A DNA stretch of 59,516 nucleotides from Gammaproteobacteria bacterium (GTDB lineage: Bacteria; Pseudomonadota; Gammaproteobacteria; Xanthomonadales; SZUA-36): positions 1 through 59,516 of the forward strand of contig JAUHYP010000017.1 in the NCBI GenBank assembly GCA_030426265.1, written 5' to 3'. This document shows positions 1 to 9,462 of the stretch, one piece after another; position 1 is the first letter of the stretch, and each line of letters starts with the position of its first letter. Below the pieces are notes generated by a model that saw only the letters and a program-made list of their open reading frames with translations, was not told the DNA's origin and made no database searches. Position numbers and translations under genes: made by a program.

Positions 1-1883
1 TTCGCGCGTACAACATCCCGCATTGCATGCCCCTTTGGCGCGGACGCCTGCATGTCCTTCACGGCGGTTTCGATGAAGGGCGTTTCGGACCCTCCGCGGA
101 CTGGGAGTTCTGGCTTCGCGTCGGCAACGCCGGTTCCCTGTTTCACATCCACCCGGCGCCAGGCGGTCTGCACCTGCGCAGTCCGTCGTCCTACTGGCGT
201 AGCCGCCCGCACCCGGAACGCGACACGGCCCGGATCATCGCGGCGCACCTGGCGCCCGGCACAGCCCGGTCGGCCGGCCTGCTCACGCGTCCGGAAGGTG
301 GGTTTCGCGGCTTCCTGCGGGACCTGGACGCCAGGCTGGACGCGCACGACCCGCTGGGCTTCTTTCAACGCCTGCTTGCATTCAATGGGTCGTACGACGG
401 GACAGGCTGGGGACACCGGCTGCGGCGCGCCCGACTGGCTCGCCACCTGCGACGACGGCTGGGCGTGGAAGGACTCGGATCGATCACACCGACGCCGTCG
501 CTCCGGGGCATCGACGGCATACCCGGATCGCTCGCGCCGCTGTACGGATTCCTCGTGGACGGACTGCACCGCCTGGACGGCGAGGAAAACGGGGTCACGG
601 CCATCGAGTGGCTGCTGGATGCCCTGACGGACCTGGAGCCGCACTGTCATGGCGCGGCGGTTCCCCTCGCCCGCGCCTACGCGCTCCGACGGCTCGGCCG
701 GGCCGACCTGGAAGCAGCGTTGCTGGCGCGAACGCTCGCCGCCTGCCCGTCCCACTTCTGGCCATTGCTACAGGGGGTCTACCGCTTCTCGGTGCCGCTG
801 CGCGAACTCACCACCCTCGCCTGCGGCGACGACCGGTTCGAGGACCTGGCGGCGCTCGAGTCCTGCGACACGGTCCGCTTCTTTCCGGACTATCGTCGGG
901 GCAATCCCTACCAGGCGCTGCTGTACGGGCGCCTGCAGGACGCTGGCGTGACTCTCGAGGGCATCGCCGGGCTCGACGGCCTGCTCGCGGCGGAACCGGA
1001 CATGCGCCCGGGAGACGTCCTGCACATCCACTGGATCAATGGTCTCCAGGACCGTCCCGGGGAAGCCGTCCGGCCGGAGGCCATCCAGGCCTTTCTGGAC
1101 TGCATCGATGCGCTGGCGACGCGGGGGGTCCGGCTGTGGTGGACCGTGCACAACCGCTACAGTCACGAGGTGCTCGACACGACGGCGGAGCGCGCCTTTC
1201 GCAGGCAACTGTGTGAACGGATGGACCGGGTGCTCGTGCACCATCCCTGCCTGCTCAAGGAATGCTCGGAGTGGCTGGAGGATGGCCCGAAGGTCCGGTT
1301 CCTCGAGCATGGCAACTACCTCGACGCCTATGATCAGACGACGAACCGGCCGCAGGCACGCCGATCGCTCGGTTACCGCGACAGCGACCGGGTGTTGGCC
1401 ATCGTCGGCATGCTCAAACCCTACAAGCAGACCGCGTCCCTGCTCGAGCGCCTGGGGCCCGCCCTCACGGCATCCACTCGACTGCGCCTGCTCCAGGCGG
1501 GGCCCATCCACTGCGAAGCCACCCGAACCGCGCTCCAGGGACTCCCCCCGGGGCGATGGCTCAGCCAGGAGGGCTTCGTGCCCGCGAAGTCGATCCAGGA
1601 CACCCTGCTCGCCGCCGATTTCGCGCTGCTCTCGTATCGCGACATCCTGACGTCGGGCAGCGCCTTTCTCGCGCTCGGTTTCGGCGTGCCGGTGATCGCC
1701 CCGCGACTCGGTTCCCTGCCGGCGTACATCATCGATGGCTGGAACGGCTATCTCTACACCACGCTGGATGAATTCGACGCCCTCATCGCGCACATCGAGA
1801 CCTTGCCGCCCGCGGCGCTGGAACGCCTGCGGTCCAACGCCCGCGCCACCGCGCAATCCCTGCGCTGGCCCGGTGCGGCGTGA
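1..1883 (+). CDS. two-domain glycosyltransferase (GT2 end plus GT4-like), 5' truncated
   Basis: Reading is open from base 3, so the start lies left of the window. The first roughly 70 residues look like the end of a GT-A family 2 domain: NIPHCMPLW, then SADWEFWLR, which resembles the usual acceptor-side D-E-F motif. After a linker of about 230 residues a GT-B fold follows (HIHWINGL, WWTVHNR, VHHPCLLKECSEW, LEHGNY, LAIVGMLKPYKQ, then SYRDILTSGSAFLALGFGVPVIAP near the end). The protein therefore probably adds two sugars, or pairs one active and one guiding domain, in assembly of a surface polysaccharide. The next gene is another glycosyltransferase 33 bp downstream. Donor and acceptor cannot be read from the sequence. 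Confidence 0.85.
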   Translation, partial: RAYNIPHCMPLWRGRLHVLHGGFDEGRFGPSADWEFWLRVGNAGSLFHIHPAPGGLHLRSPSSYWRSRPHPERDTARIIAAHLAPGTARSAGLLTRPEGGFRGFLRDLDARLDAHDPLGFFQRLLAFNGSYDGTGWGHRLRRARLARHLRRRLGVEGLGSITPTPSLRGIDGIPGSLAPLYGFLVDGLHRLDGEENGVTAIEWLLDALTDLEPHCHGAAVPLARAYALRRLGRADLEAALLARTLAACPSHFWPLLQGVYRFSVPLRELTTLACGDDRFEDLAALESCDTVRFFPDYRRGNPYQALLYGRLQDAGVTLEGIAGLDGLLAAEPDMRPGDVLHIHWINGLQDRPGEAVRPEAIQAFLDCIDALATRGVRLWWTVHNRYSHEVLDTTAERAFRRQLCERMDRVLVHHPCLLKECSEWLEDGPKVRFLEHGNYLDAYDQTTNRPQARRSLGYRDSDRVLAIVGMLKPYKQTASLLERLGPALTASTRLRLLQAGPIHCEATRTALQGLPPGRWLSQEGFVPAKSIQDTLLAADFALLSYRDILTSGSAFLALGFGVPVIAPRLGSLPAYIIDGWNGYLYTTLDEFDALIAHIETLPPAALERLRSNARATAQSLRWPGAA

Positions 1884-1916
1884 CTCCGGGTGGCGGCATG
1901 GGAGGCCTGAAACCGG

Positions 1917-2900
1917 ATGACCCGAATGACTGAGGACAGGAACCGACCGCGGGACACGCCGGCCTACGTGCAGCGGGTGCTCGAGCTCATCGAGGGCGAA
2001 CCCCTGGAACCGACGGTGGAATCCGCCCGCCTGGGCGGGCCTCACGATCCCGCGCTGGTCTGCGTCATGCGGGATGAGCGGCGACGGCTCGAATCGTTCA
2101 TCGCCCATCACCGGGCGCTCGGTGTGCGCGACTTCGTGTTCATCGACAACGGCTCCGCCGACGGAAGCTGGCAATGGCTCATGGCGCAGGACGGCGTCAC
2201 GCTCTACCGGCCCGACGGCCGTTTCACGCAGGAGCGCAAGCAATCCTGGTTGTGCCAGGCGATCCTGCGCCATGAACACGCCGGCTGGTTCCTGGTCCTG
2301 GATGCCGACGAACGCCTGGTGTTCGATGGCTCCGACACCCGTCCGCTGTCGGACCTGGTAAGGCTGGCGGAATCCCGTGGCATCCACCGTGTGCGGGGCA
2401 TGCTCGTGGACCTCTATCCCGCCGGCCCCCTGGTCGCACCGGGCGTCCAGGGCCGCCGACACGAGCTGTTCGACGCCACGGGGTACCAGGAGCGACTGCG
2501 GCCCCGCATGGTGTCCCGAATCGGCGGTCCTCGCCAACGCGCATTCCGCGTGGAGGGGGAGCCCCTGTCACCGGAGCTGAGCAAATATCCGTTGTTCCGC
2601 GCCCTGCCCGGTCACCTGATGGCGAACCCCCACCATCACTATCCCTACGAGGACAATTTCGCCTCACCCTGCCTGCTGGGCCTGCTGCACGAGAAGTTCC
2701 GATTCGACTTCGTGCCCCGCTACGAACGGGCCGTCCGGGAACGCCAGTACTGGAACGAATCCGTGGAGTACCGCGCCTACGCCGAGGCCCTGGCGCGGCA
2801 ACCGGAACTGAGCCTGGAATACGAAGGCAGCCGGCGCTACACCGGTCCGGACGACCTGCTCGAGGCCGGCCTGGTCGAACCGTTGGACTGGCCGGATTGA
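1917..2900 (+). CDS. glycosyltransferase family 2/92-like protein
   Basis: 327 residues. ALVCVMRDERRRLESFIAHH followed by GVRDFVFIDNGSADGS is the nucleotide-binding start typical of the Glyco_tranf_2_4/GT92-like group. WFLVLDADERLVF carries the acidic DAD motif expected to hold the metal and sugar nucleotide. A histidine-rich stretch (NPHHHYPYED) lies in the C-terminal half. No signal peptide or membrane span is evident, so it is probably cytoplasmic. A GGAGG sits 11 bp before the chosen ATG; an in-frame ATG nine bases later is also possible. It likely acts in the same polysaccharide pathway as the gene before it. It ends 19 bp from the convergent sufS. Confidence 0.85.
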   Translation: MTRMTEDRNRPRDTPAYVQRVLELIEGEPLEPTVESARLGGPHDPALVCVMRDERRRLESFIAHHRALGVRDFVFIDNGSADGSWQWLMAQDGVTLYRPDGRFTQERKQSWLCQAILRHEHAGWFLVLDADERLVFDGSDTRPLSDLVRLAESRGIHRVRGMLVDLYPAGPLVAPGVQGRRHELFDATGYQERLRPRMVSRIGGPRQRAFRVEGEPLSPELSKYPLFRALPGHLMANPHHHYPYEDNFASPCLLGLLHEKFRFDFVPRYERAVRERQYWNESVEYRAYAEALARQPELSLEYEGSRRYTGPDDLLEAGLVEPLDWPD

Positions 2901-2919
2901 CCGGCCCGGCGGACGCGTT

Positions 2920-4170
2920 TCAGGCGAACATCGCCCGTGTCTGCTCCAGCGCGTCGGCCAGGACGCCGAACTCTTCCACCGTGTTGTACAGGCCCAGGGA
3001 CGCCCGCGCGGTCGCCGGCAAACCGAAGCGGGCGATGGCGGGCATGGCGCAATGGTGTCCCGTGCGGATGGCCACGCCGTGGTGGTCGATGATGGTGCCG
3101 ATGTCGTGAGGGTGGATGCCCTCCAGGGTGAAGGAAATCACGCCCGCCTTGTGCGGCGCCGTCCCGACGATCCTCAGGCCTTCCACCTGCAGCAGCCGCT
3201 CGGTGCCGGCGGCGAGCAGCCCGGCTTCGTAGGCGCCGATGGCGTCCATGCCCAGGCCCTGGAGGTAGTCCACGGCCGCGCCCAGCCCCACGGCGCCGGC
3301 GATGTTCGGCGTGCCGGCTTCGAACTTGCCGGGCGGATCGTTGAATTCGGTGGTCTCGAAGCTCACACGGCGGATCATTTCTCCACCGCCCTGGTAGGGC
3401 TCCATGGCCTCGAGCAGCGACAGGGGCGCCCACAGCCCGCCAATGCCCGTGGGTCCGTACATCTTGTGGCCGGAAAAACAGAAGAAACTGCAGCCCAGGG
3501 CCTGGACGTCCACGGCCTGGTGGGGCATGGCCTGCGCGCCGTCCACCAGCACCGGGATGTCCAGGGCGGCGGCCTCACGGCAGATCTCCGCCACCGGGTT
3601 CACGGTGCCGAGCGCATTGGACACCATCACGATGCCCACCAGCTTGACCCGCTCGCTCAGCAGGGCCCGGAAAGCGGCCATGTCGAGCACCCCGTCGTCA
3701 TCGAAGGGGATGACCTTCAGTTCCGCGCCGGTCTGGCGGCACAGCATCTGCCAGGGAACGATGTTGGAGTGGTGCTCCATTTGCGAGACCAGCACCTGGT
3801 CGCCGGGCCCCACCCGCGGCCGCAGGTAGGCCTGGGCCACGAGATTGATCGATTCCGTGGTGCCGCGCGTGAAGACGAGTTCGTCGCGCGAGGGCGCATT
3901 GATGAATGCCGCAATCCGGTCTCGCGCGCCTTCGTAGGCGTCGGTGGCTTCCTGGCTGAGGGTGTGCACGCCCCGGTGGATGTTGGCGTTGTGGTGGCGA
4001 TAGAAATCACTGACGGCCTCGATCACGGCCAGTGGCCGTTGGGCCGAAGCGGCCGTGTCGAAATACACCAGGGGCTTGCCGTGCACTTCGCGGTGCAGGA
4101 TTGGAAAGTCCTCGCGGACACGGGCCACGTCGAAGGCCGGCGCGCCGGCGTCATGGGCCGCCAGGCTCAC
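2920..4170 (-). CDS. sufS: cysteine desulfurase SufS
   Basis: 416 residues, the usual length for group II (SufS/CsdA) cysteine desulfurases. A PLP enzyme that takes sulfur from L-cysteine and passes it to the SufBCD scaffold. The PLP lysine is Lys236 in FSGHKMYGPTG. The persulfide-forming cysteine is Cys374 in RTGHHCAMP, the short-loop form that marks group II. GTTESINLVAQ binds cofactor phosphate. Its ATG overlaps the sufD stop codon (ATGA), so translation is probably coupled. It is the last gene of the operon; no sufE, sufU, sufA or sufT follows here, so a sulfur-accepting partner must lie elsewhere. Confidence 0.96.
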   Translation of the reverse strand: MSLAAHDAGAPAFDVARVREDFPILHREVHGKPLVYFDTAASAQRPLAVIEAVSDFYRHHNANIHRGVHTLSQEATDAYEGARDRIAAFINAPSRDELVFTRGTTESINLVAQAYLRPRVGPGDQVLVSQMEHHSNIVPWQMLCRQTGAELKVIPFDDDGVLDMAAFRALLSERVKLVGIVMVSNALGTVNPVAEICREAAALDIPVLVDGAQAMPHQAVDVQALGCSFFCFSGHKMYGPTGIGGLWAPLSLLEAMEPYQGGGEMIRRVSFETTEFNDPPGKFEAGTPNIAGAVGLGAAVDYLQGLGMDAIGAYEAGLLAAGTERLLQVEGLRIVGTAPHKAGVISFTLEGIHPHDIGTIIDHHGVAIRTGHHCAMPAIARFGLPATARASLGLYNTVEEFGVLADALEQTRAMFA

Positions 4171-5429
4171 GGGCGCACCTCCAGGTGCGATTCGAGACGG
4201 GCCAGGAACGCGTCCCTCGCCGCATCGATCCCGATGGCTTCGATGACCTCGCGGCAGAAGGCGCCGGTCAGCATGCGCCGGGCCTCGGGTTCGCCGATGC
4301 CGCGGCTGCGCAGGTAGAACACGGCCTTGTCGTCGAGGGCGCCCACCGTGGCGCCATGGCTGGCGACCACCTCGTCCGCTTCGATCACCAGTTCGGGCTT
4401 GGTGTCGACCTCGGCATCGTGGGACAGCAGCAGGTTCTTGTTGGACTGGTGGGCCTCGCTGCCGTCGGCGCCCGGCAGGACATGGACCCGGCCATTGAAC
4501 ACGGCGCGGCCGCGGTCCTGCAACACGCCGCGGAAGGTCTGTGTGCTGTGACAGTCGGTGGCCTCGTGGCGGACGTCCAGGTGGTGGTCGACGTGCGCTT
4601 CGCCACCGGGCAGGTAGGCGCCCAGGGCGGTACAGGCGGCGCCGGATCCGGCCAGTCGCACGCCCAGGTCGTGGCGCGCCAGGCCGTCGCCGATGTCCAG
4701 GCTGGCCTGCTCGAACACGCTATGACCCGCCTGTGACACTTCGGTCCGCGTGACCAGCCAGCTGGCGTCCAGGCCCGCCTGGAGCCGCGCGTGCCGCAGT
4801 CGGCTGCCGGGCGCCAGGTGGAACTGTTGGACCACGTTGAGCGCCCGCCCCGGGGCGAAGTCCTCGACCAGGTCGAGCCGGGCGCCCTCTTCCAGCCACA
4901 CCAGGACCCGGGCATTGGCGAGGGCCGGCGCCTGGGCGGTGTCGCGCCAGCACAGGACGAGTTGCCCGGCGTCCACGTCCCGCGCCACGCGCAGCACCAG
5001 GCCGCCCCCCAGGTCGGCATTGTTCAGGGCCGTCATGACGTCGGCCGGCGATTCGGTGTCGATGGATTCCAGCGCCGCGCGGAGGTCTTCGGGCGCCTCC
5101 GCCAATTCGTCCGCGATCGTCCGCAGGCGGACACCTTCCGGCAATCCGGCCGGCAATTCCTGCGGCGCCCCGTTGACCAGTCGCACCAACACGCCCTCGC
5201 CGGCATCGAATCCGTCCACGGGAGACTGGGCCTCCCCGGGCGCGGGCCGCGCATCCAGCGGTGTGTACTTCCAGGCTTCCAGCCGGCGGTGCGGCAGGCC
5301 GTGGTCGAGAAAACGGGCGCGGTCGCGGGCGGCGAGTTCGCGGGCCCACCGGGGCAGGCCGTTTTCCGCCGGTTCCCGGGCGAGTTGTTCGCCGATGCGC
5401 TGGGCGAGCGTGGTCGCGGGGGCGTTCAT
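4167..5429 (-). CDS. sufD: Fe-S cluster assembly protein SufD
   Basis: 420 residues, normal for SufD. A beta-helix scaffold subunit that pairs with SufB in the SufBC2D complex and takes part in iron delivery. Recognisable features are GLPHRRLEAWKYTPL near residue 45 and the C-terminal core with YLPGGEAHVDHHLDVRHEA, TDCHSTQTFRGVLQD, AHQSNKNLLLS and GATVGALDDKAVFYLRSRGI. These match the SufB/SufD (UPF0051) family, while the shorter N-terminal part and the lack of SufB-specific segments identify it as SufD. It overlaps sufC and sufS by 4 bp each, as in a translationally coupled operon. Confidence 0.94.
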   Translation of the reverse strand: MNAPATTLAQRIGEQLAREPAENGLPRWARELAARDRARFLDHGLPHRRLEAWKYTPLDARPAPGEAQSPVDGFDAGEGVLVRLVNGAPQELPAGLPEGVRLRTIADELAEAPEDLRAALESIDTESPADVMTALNNADLGGGLVLRVARDVDAGQLVLCWRDTAQAPALANARVLVWLEEGARLDLVEDFAPGRALNVVQQFHLAPGSRLRHARLQAGLDASWLVTRTEVSQAGHSVFEQASLDIGDGLARHDLGVRLAGSGAACTALGAYLPGGEAHVDHHLDVRHEATDCHSTQTFRGVLQDRGRAVFNGRVHVLPGADGSEAHQSNKNLLLSHDAEVDTKPELVIEADEVVASHGATVGALDDKAVFYLRSRGIGEPEARRMLTGAFCREVIEAIGIDAARDAFLARLESHLEVRP

Positions 5430-6196
5430 GAGGCCTCGGCCACCTCGGCGATGCCGCCTTCGTCCAGCCAGGCGTAGCCCTCTTCTTCCAGGCGCCGCGC
5501 CAGTCCCGGGCCACCGCTGGCGACAATGCGGCCATTGGCCAGCACGTGCACGCGGTCCGGTTCGATGTGGTCGAGCAGGCGCTGGTAGTGTGTCACCAGC
5601 ACCATGGCCCGGTCGGGGCTGCGCAGGCGGTTCACGCCTTCGGCCACGGTACGCAGGGCGTCGATGTCCAGTCCCGAGTCGGTTTCGTCCAGGATGGCCA
5701 GGCGCGGTTCCAGCACCGCCATCTGGAAAATCTCGTTGCGTTTCTTCTCGCCGCCGGAAAAGCCCTCGTTGACGGCGCGGTGCAGGAGCTCGTCACCGAT
5801 GTGGAGCACCTCGAGCTTTTCTCGCACGAGCTTCAGGAACGCGACCGAGTCGAGTTCCTCTTCGCCGCGGTGCTTGCGCTGCGCGTTGAGCGCGGCGCGC
5901 AGGAAGTAGGTGTTGTTCACACCGGGGATTTCCACCGGGTACTGGAAGGCCAGGAAGACGCCCTCGCAGGCCCGCTCCTCCGGTGACAGTTCGAGCAGGT
6001 CCTTGCCCTGGTAGGTCACGGAGCCCTCGGTGACCTCGTAGCCTTCGCGTCCGGTGATGACGTTGCCCAACGTGCTTTTGCCCGATCCATTGGGACCCAT
6101 GATGGCGTGCACTTCCCCGGCGCCGACCTCGAGGTCCAGCCCACGAAGGATTTCCTTTCCATCAACAGTTGCGTGTAAATTACTGATTTTCAACAT
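5426..6196 (-). CDS. sufC: Fe-S cluster assembly ATPase SufC
   Basis: 256 residues. ABC-type ATPase of the SufBC2D scaffold. Walker A GPNGSGKST lies near residue 34, the family-typical signature FSGGEKKRNEIFQM in the middle, and Walker B with LAILDETDSGLDIDAL after it. The D-E-T-D-S-G-L-D stretch is characteristic of SufC. The start ATG has no obvious Shine-Dalgarno sequence: the 20 bases ahead of it are AT-rich and belong to the unusual spacer carrying the GGGTCAGAGTAAA repeats. This contrasts with the tightly coupled starts of sufD and sufS and suggests that sufC translation may be set differently from that of the rest of the operon. Confidence 0.96.
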   Translation of the reverse strand: MLKISNLHATVDGKEILRGLDLEVGAGEVHAIMGPNGSGKSTLGNVITGREGYEVTEGSVTYQGKDLLELSPEERACEGVFLAFQYPVEIPGVNNTYFLRAALNAQRKHRGEEELDSVAFLKLVREKLEVLHIGDELLHRAVNEGFSGGEKKRNEIFQMAVLEPRLAILDETDSGLDIDALRTVAEGVNRLRSPDRAMVLVTHYQRLLDHIEPDRVHVLANGRIVASGGPGLARRLEEEGYAWLDEGGIAEVAEAS

Positions 6197-6234
6197 TTCA
6201 AAGAATCCAATTTAAAGCGATTTCTAATAGGGGA

Positions 6235-6362
6235 ACATGGGGTCAGAAACATGGGGTCAGAGTAAAGGGTCAGAGTAAAGGGTCAGAGTAAATTTAAATG
6301 AATTCAGATTCGTGTATTTATATACGCGTATCAAACTTACTCTGACCCTTTACTCTGACCCC
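6235..6362. repeat. REPIN/MITE-like inverted repeat of GGGTCAGAGTAAA units
   Basis: The left arm has the 13-bp unit GGGTCAGAGTAAA three times head to tail (6254-6266, 6267-6279, 6280-6292), preceded by a shorter copy GGGGTCAGA at 6239-6247. The right arm has the same unit inverted twice (6336-6348, one mismatch; 6349-6361). Between them is an AT-rich core of about 43 bp with the palindrome ATACGCGTAT at 6322-6331. The arms could pair into a long hairpin. From memory, GGGGTCAGAGT motifs in proteobacteria occur near REP-associated tyrosine transposases (Y1_Tnp); that link is not testable here. No transposase gene lies in the window, so any mobility would depend on a gene elsewhere. Confidence 0.85.
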
Positions 6363-6375
6363 GGCACTCCTCTCC

Positions 6376-7821
<1,446 letters not shown>

Positions 7822-7864
7822 GTTTCAAACCTCGGGCTTGCGCCCACTCGGTGATGTCCGGGAT

Positions 7865-8320
7865 TCATGCGTTGAAGGTCGCGATTTCCAGGCCGGTGGC
7901 CGGACGGCGCGAACTGTCCGCGGGACGGCTCATGTCGGCCAGGCTGACGCGCTCCAGTGCGCCGGCGACGGCCCGGCTGACCATTTGCCAGTTGTCCCTG
8001 GCGCTGCAACTCGCCTCGACCGTGCAGAGGCCCTCGTGCACGCTGCATTCGGTCATGGCGATCGGCCCTTCGATGGCCTGGATCACGCGCGCCACGCTGA
8101 CCTCTGAGGGCGGGCTGACCGCGCGGTAGCCACCGGCGGCGCCCCGGAACGACTCGACCAGGTCCGCCCGCGCCAGCGCCTTGAGCACCTTGCTCACGGT
8201 CGGCGCCTCGAGGCCGCAACGCTCGGCCAGGGCCTGGGCGCTGAGCACCTCTCCCGCGCTGGCGGTGAGTTCCACCATCACGAGAATGGCGTAGTCGGTG
8301 AGTTTGCTGATGCGCAGCAC
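7865..8320 (-). CDS. Rrf2-family SUF operon regulator (IscR/SufR-like)
   Basis: 151 residues from a GTG start. The GTG is preferred because GGAG lies 6 bp ahead and the protein then begins LRISKLTDYAILVMVEL, the standard Rrf2 opening. An ATG 27 bp upstream has no ribosome site. The winged helix (ALAERCGLEAPTVSKVLKAL, then GAAGGYRA) is followed by three cysteines in ECSVHEGLC and EASC, the likely ligands of a regulatory Fe-S cluster as in IscR. Its place at the head of sufBCDS matches the SUF-associated regulator family found in many proteobacteria. It presumably senses cluster supply and represses its own operon, perhaps through the dyad at 8351-8365. Confidence 0.9.
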   Translation of the reverse strand: MLRISKLTDYAILVMVELTASAGEVLSAQALAERCGLEAPTVSKVLKALARADLVESFRGAAGGYRAVSPPSEVSVARVIQAIEGPIAMTECSVHEGLCTVEASCSARDNWQMVSRAVAGALERVSLADMSRPADSSRRPATGLEIATFNA

Positions 8321-8350
8321 AGCGGTCTCCGGTGGCCTGGACTCCATATG

Positions 8351-8365
8351 GTACCAAATTGGTAC
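8351..8365. promoter_or_regulatory. candidate operator of the suf regulator
   Basis: Perfect 6-3-6 dyad GTACCA-AAT-TGGTAC, placed 30 bp upstream of the GTG start of the Rrf2 regulator on the minus strand. Read on that strand it is preceded by GGACTAATCC, which loosely recalls the GACTA half-site of IscR-type boxes. An autoregulatory binding site for the suf regulator is the natural reading, but this rests on position and symmetry only. Confidence 0.5.
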
Positions 8366-8441
8366 GGATTAGTCCGCGTCGGACTGGAATCCGGTGAGGA
8401 AAGTACCCGTCGTGGCCCATGCAGGCCCGCCGCGCCGTGGA

Positions 8442-8447
8442 TACAAT
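8442..8447 (+). promoter_or_regulatory. -10 box of amgK, possibly leaderless
   Basis: TACAAT, 5 of 6 matches to the sigma-70 -10 consensus, ends 7 bp before the amgK ATG at 8455. The transcript would then begin at or within 2 bases of the start codon. No good -35 box is visible at 16-18 bp spacing. Confidence 0.5.
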
Positions 8448-8454
8448 GCGCGCC

Positions 8455-9462
8455 ATGAACGAACCCGTCCCCACCGCAGTCGAGCCACCGGGCGCCCCTG
8501 GCGACCCGCGAGCCGCCGCCGGCCTCACCTGGGTTCGAGAGGCGTTGGCCCGCCCGGCCCTGGCGCTACGACCGCTGGCGGGGGACGCCAGCTTCCGGCG
8601 CTATTTCCGGCTCGAGGACGCGCAGGGCACCGTGGTGCTCATGGACGCCCCGCGGGACCGGGAAGACTCACGCCCGTTCGTGGATGTCGCCGGGCGCCTG
8701 CAGGCCGCGGGCGTGCACGCGCCGCGCATCCACGCCGCAGACCTCGACCACGGTTACCTCGCCCTGGAGGACCTGGGCGACACCCTGTTCCGCGAACTGA
8801 TCGCGCCGGACAGCGTGGACCGCTGGTTTCCACCCTTGTTCGAGCTGCTCGCCATGCTGGCCCTGGCCGTCGATGCCGAGGGCCTGCCTCGCTACGACCG
8901 GAATCGGCTGATGGAGGAAATCGAGCTGTTCCCGGAGTGGTACCTGGGACGTCACAAGGGCCTCACCCTGAGCTGCTCGCAGCTCGATGCCTGGGAACAC
9001 CTCGCGACCCTGCTGCTGTCCTCGGCGGAGGCTCAGCGCACGGCCTTCGTGCACCGGGACTTCCATTCCTGCAACCTGCTGCTGACCCCGGGTGAGGACA
9101 TCGGCGTGATCGATTTCCAGGATGCGGTGCGCGGCCCCATCACCTACGACTTCGCTTCGCTGGCCTGGGACCGCTACGTGAGCTGGCCACGCGCCCGGCT
9201 GGAATCCTGGATGGAGGAATTCCGGATCCGCGTGGCGCCGGACATCCCGCCCCGCGAGTGGATCCGACAAGTGGACTGGATGGGGCTGCAGCGCAACCTG
9301 AAGATCGTCGGCATCTTTGCCCGGCTGCACCACCGCGACGGCAAGGCCGGCTACCTGGCGCTGATTCCACGCTTCTGGGGCTATGTGCGCGACGTGCTGG
9401 CCCGCTACGAGGAATTCCGCGCCTTCAACGAATTGCTGGAGGATCTGCGATGCGCGCCATGA
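8455..9462 (+). CDS. amgK: amino-sugar kinase AmgK (cell-wall recycling)
   Basis: 335 residues. A member of the aminoglycoside phosphotransferase fold with catalytic HRDFHSCNLLL and metal-binding DFQDAVRGP. AmgK phosphorylates N-acetylmuramic acid and N-acetylglucosamine at the anomeric carbon in the peptidoglycan recycling route that bypasses de novo UDP-MurNAc synthesis. PLAGDASFRRYFRL near the N terminus is typical of this group. The MurU gene begins inside its last 13 bases, the standard amgK-murU arrangement, and this makes the assignment strong. I start at the third in-frame ATG (8455), because ATGs at 8419 and 8446 lie before or within the TACAAT box. Confidence 0.9.
   Translation: MNEPVPTAVEPPGAPGDPRAAAGLTWVREALARPALALRPLAGDASFRRYFRLEDAQGTVVLMDAPRDREDSRPFVDVAGRLQAAGVHAPRIHAADLDHGYLALEDLGDTLFRELIAPDSVDRWFPPLFELLAMLALAVDAEGLPRYDRNRLMEEIELFPEWYLGRHKGLTLSCSQLDAWEHLATLLLSSAEAQRTAFVHRDFHSCNLLLTPGEDIGVIDFQDAVRGPITYDFASLAWDRYVSWPRARLESWMEEFRIRVAPDIPPREWIRQVDWMGLQRNLKIVGIFARLHHRDGKAGYLALIPRFWGYVRDVLARYEEFRAFNELLEDLRCAP

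Noticed and set aside
768-2537. Open frame of 589 codons antisense to the two first glycosyltransferases
   Set aside because: No recognisable domain, and both sense genes are well supported.
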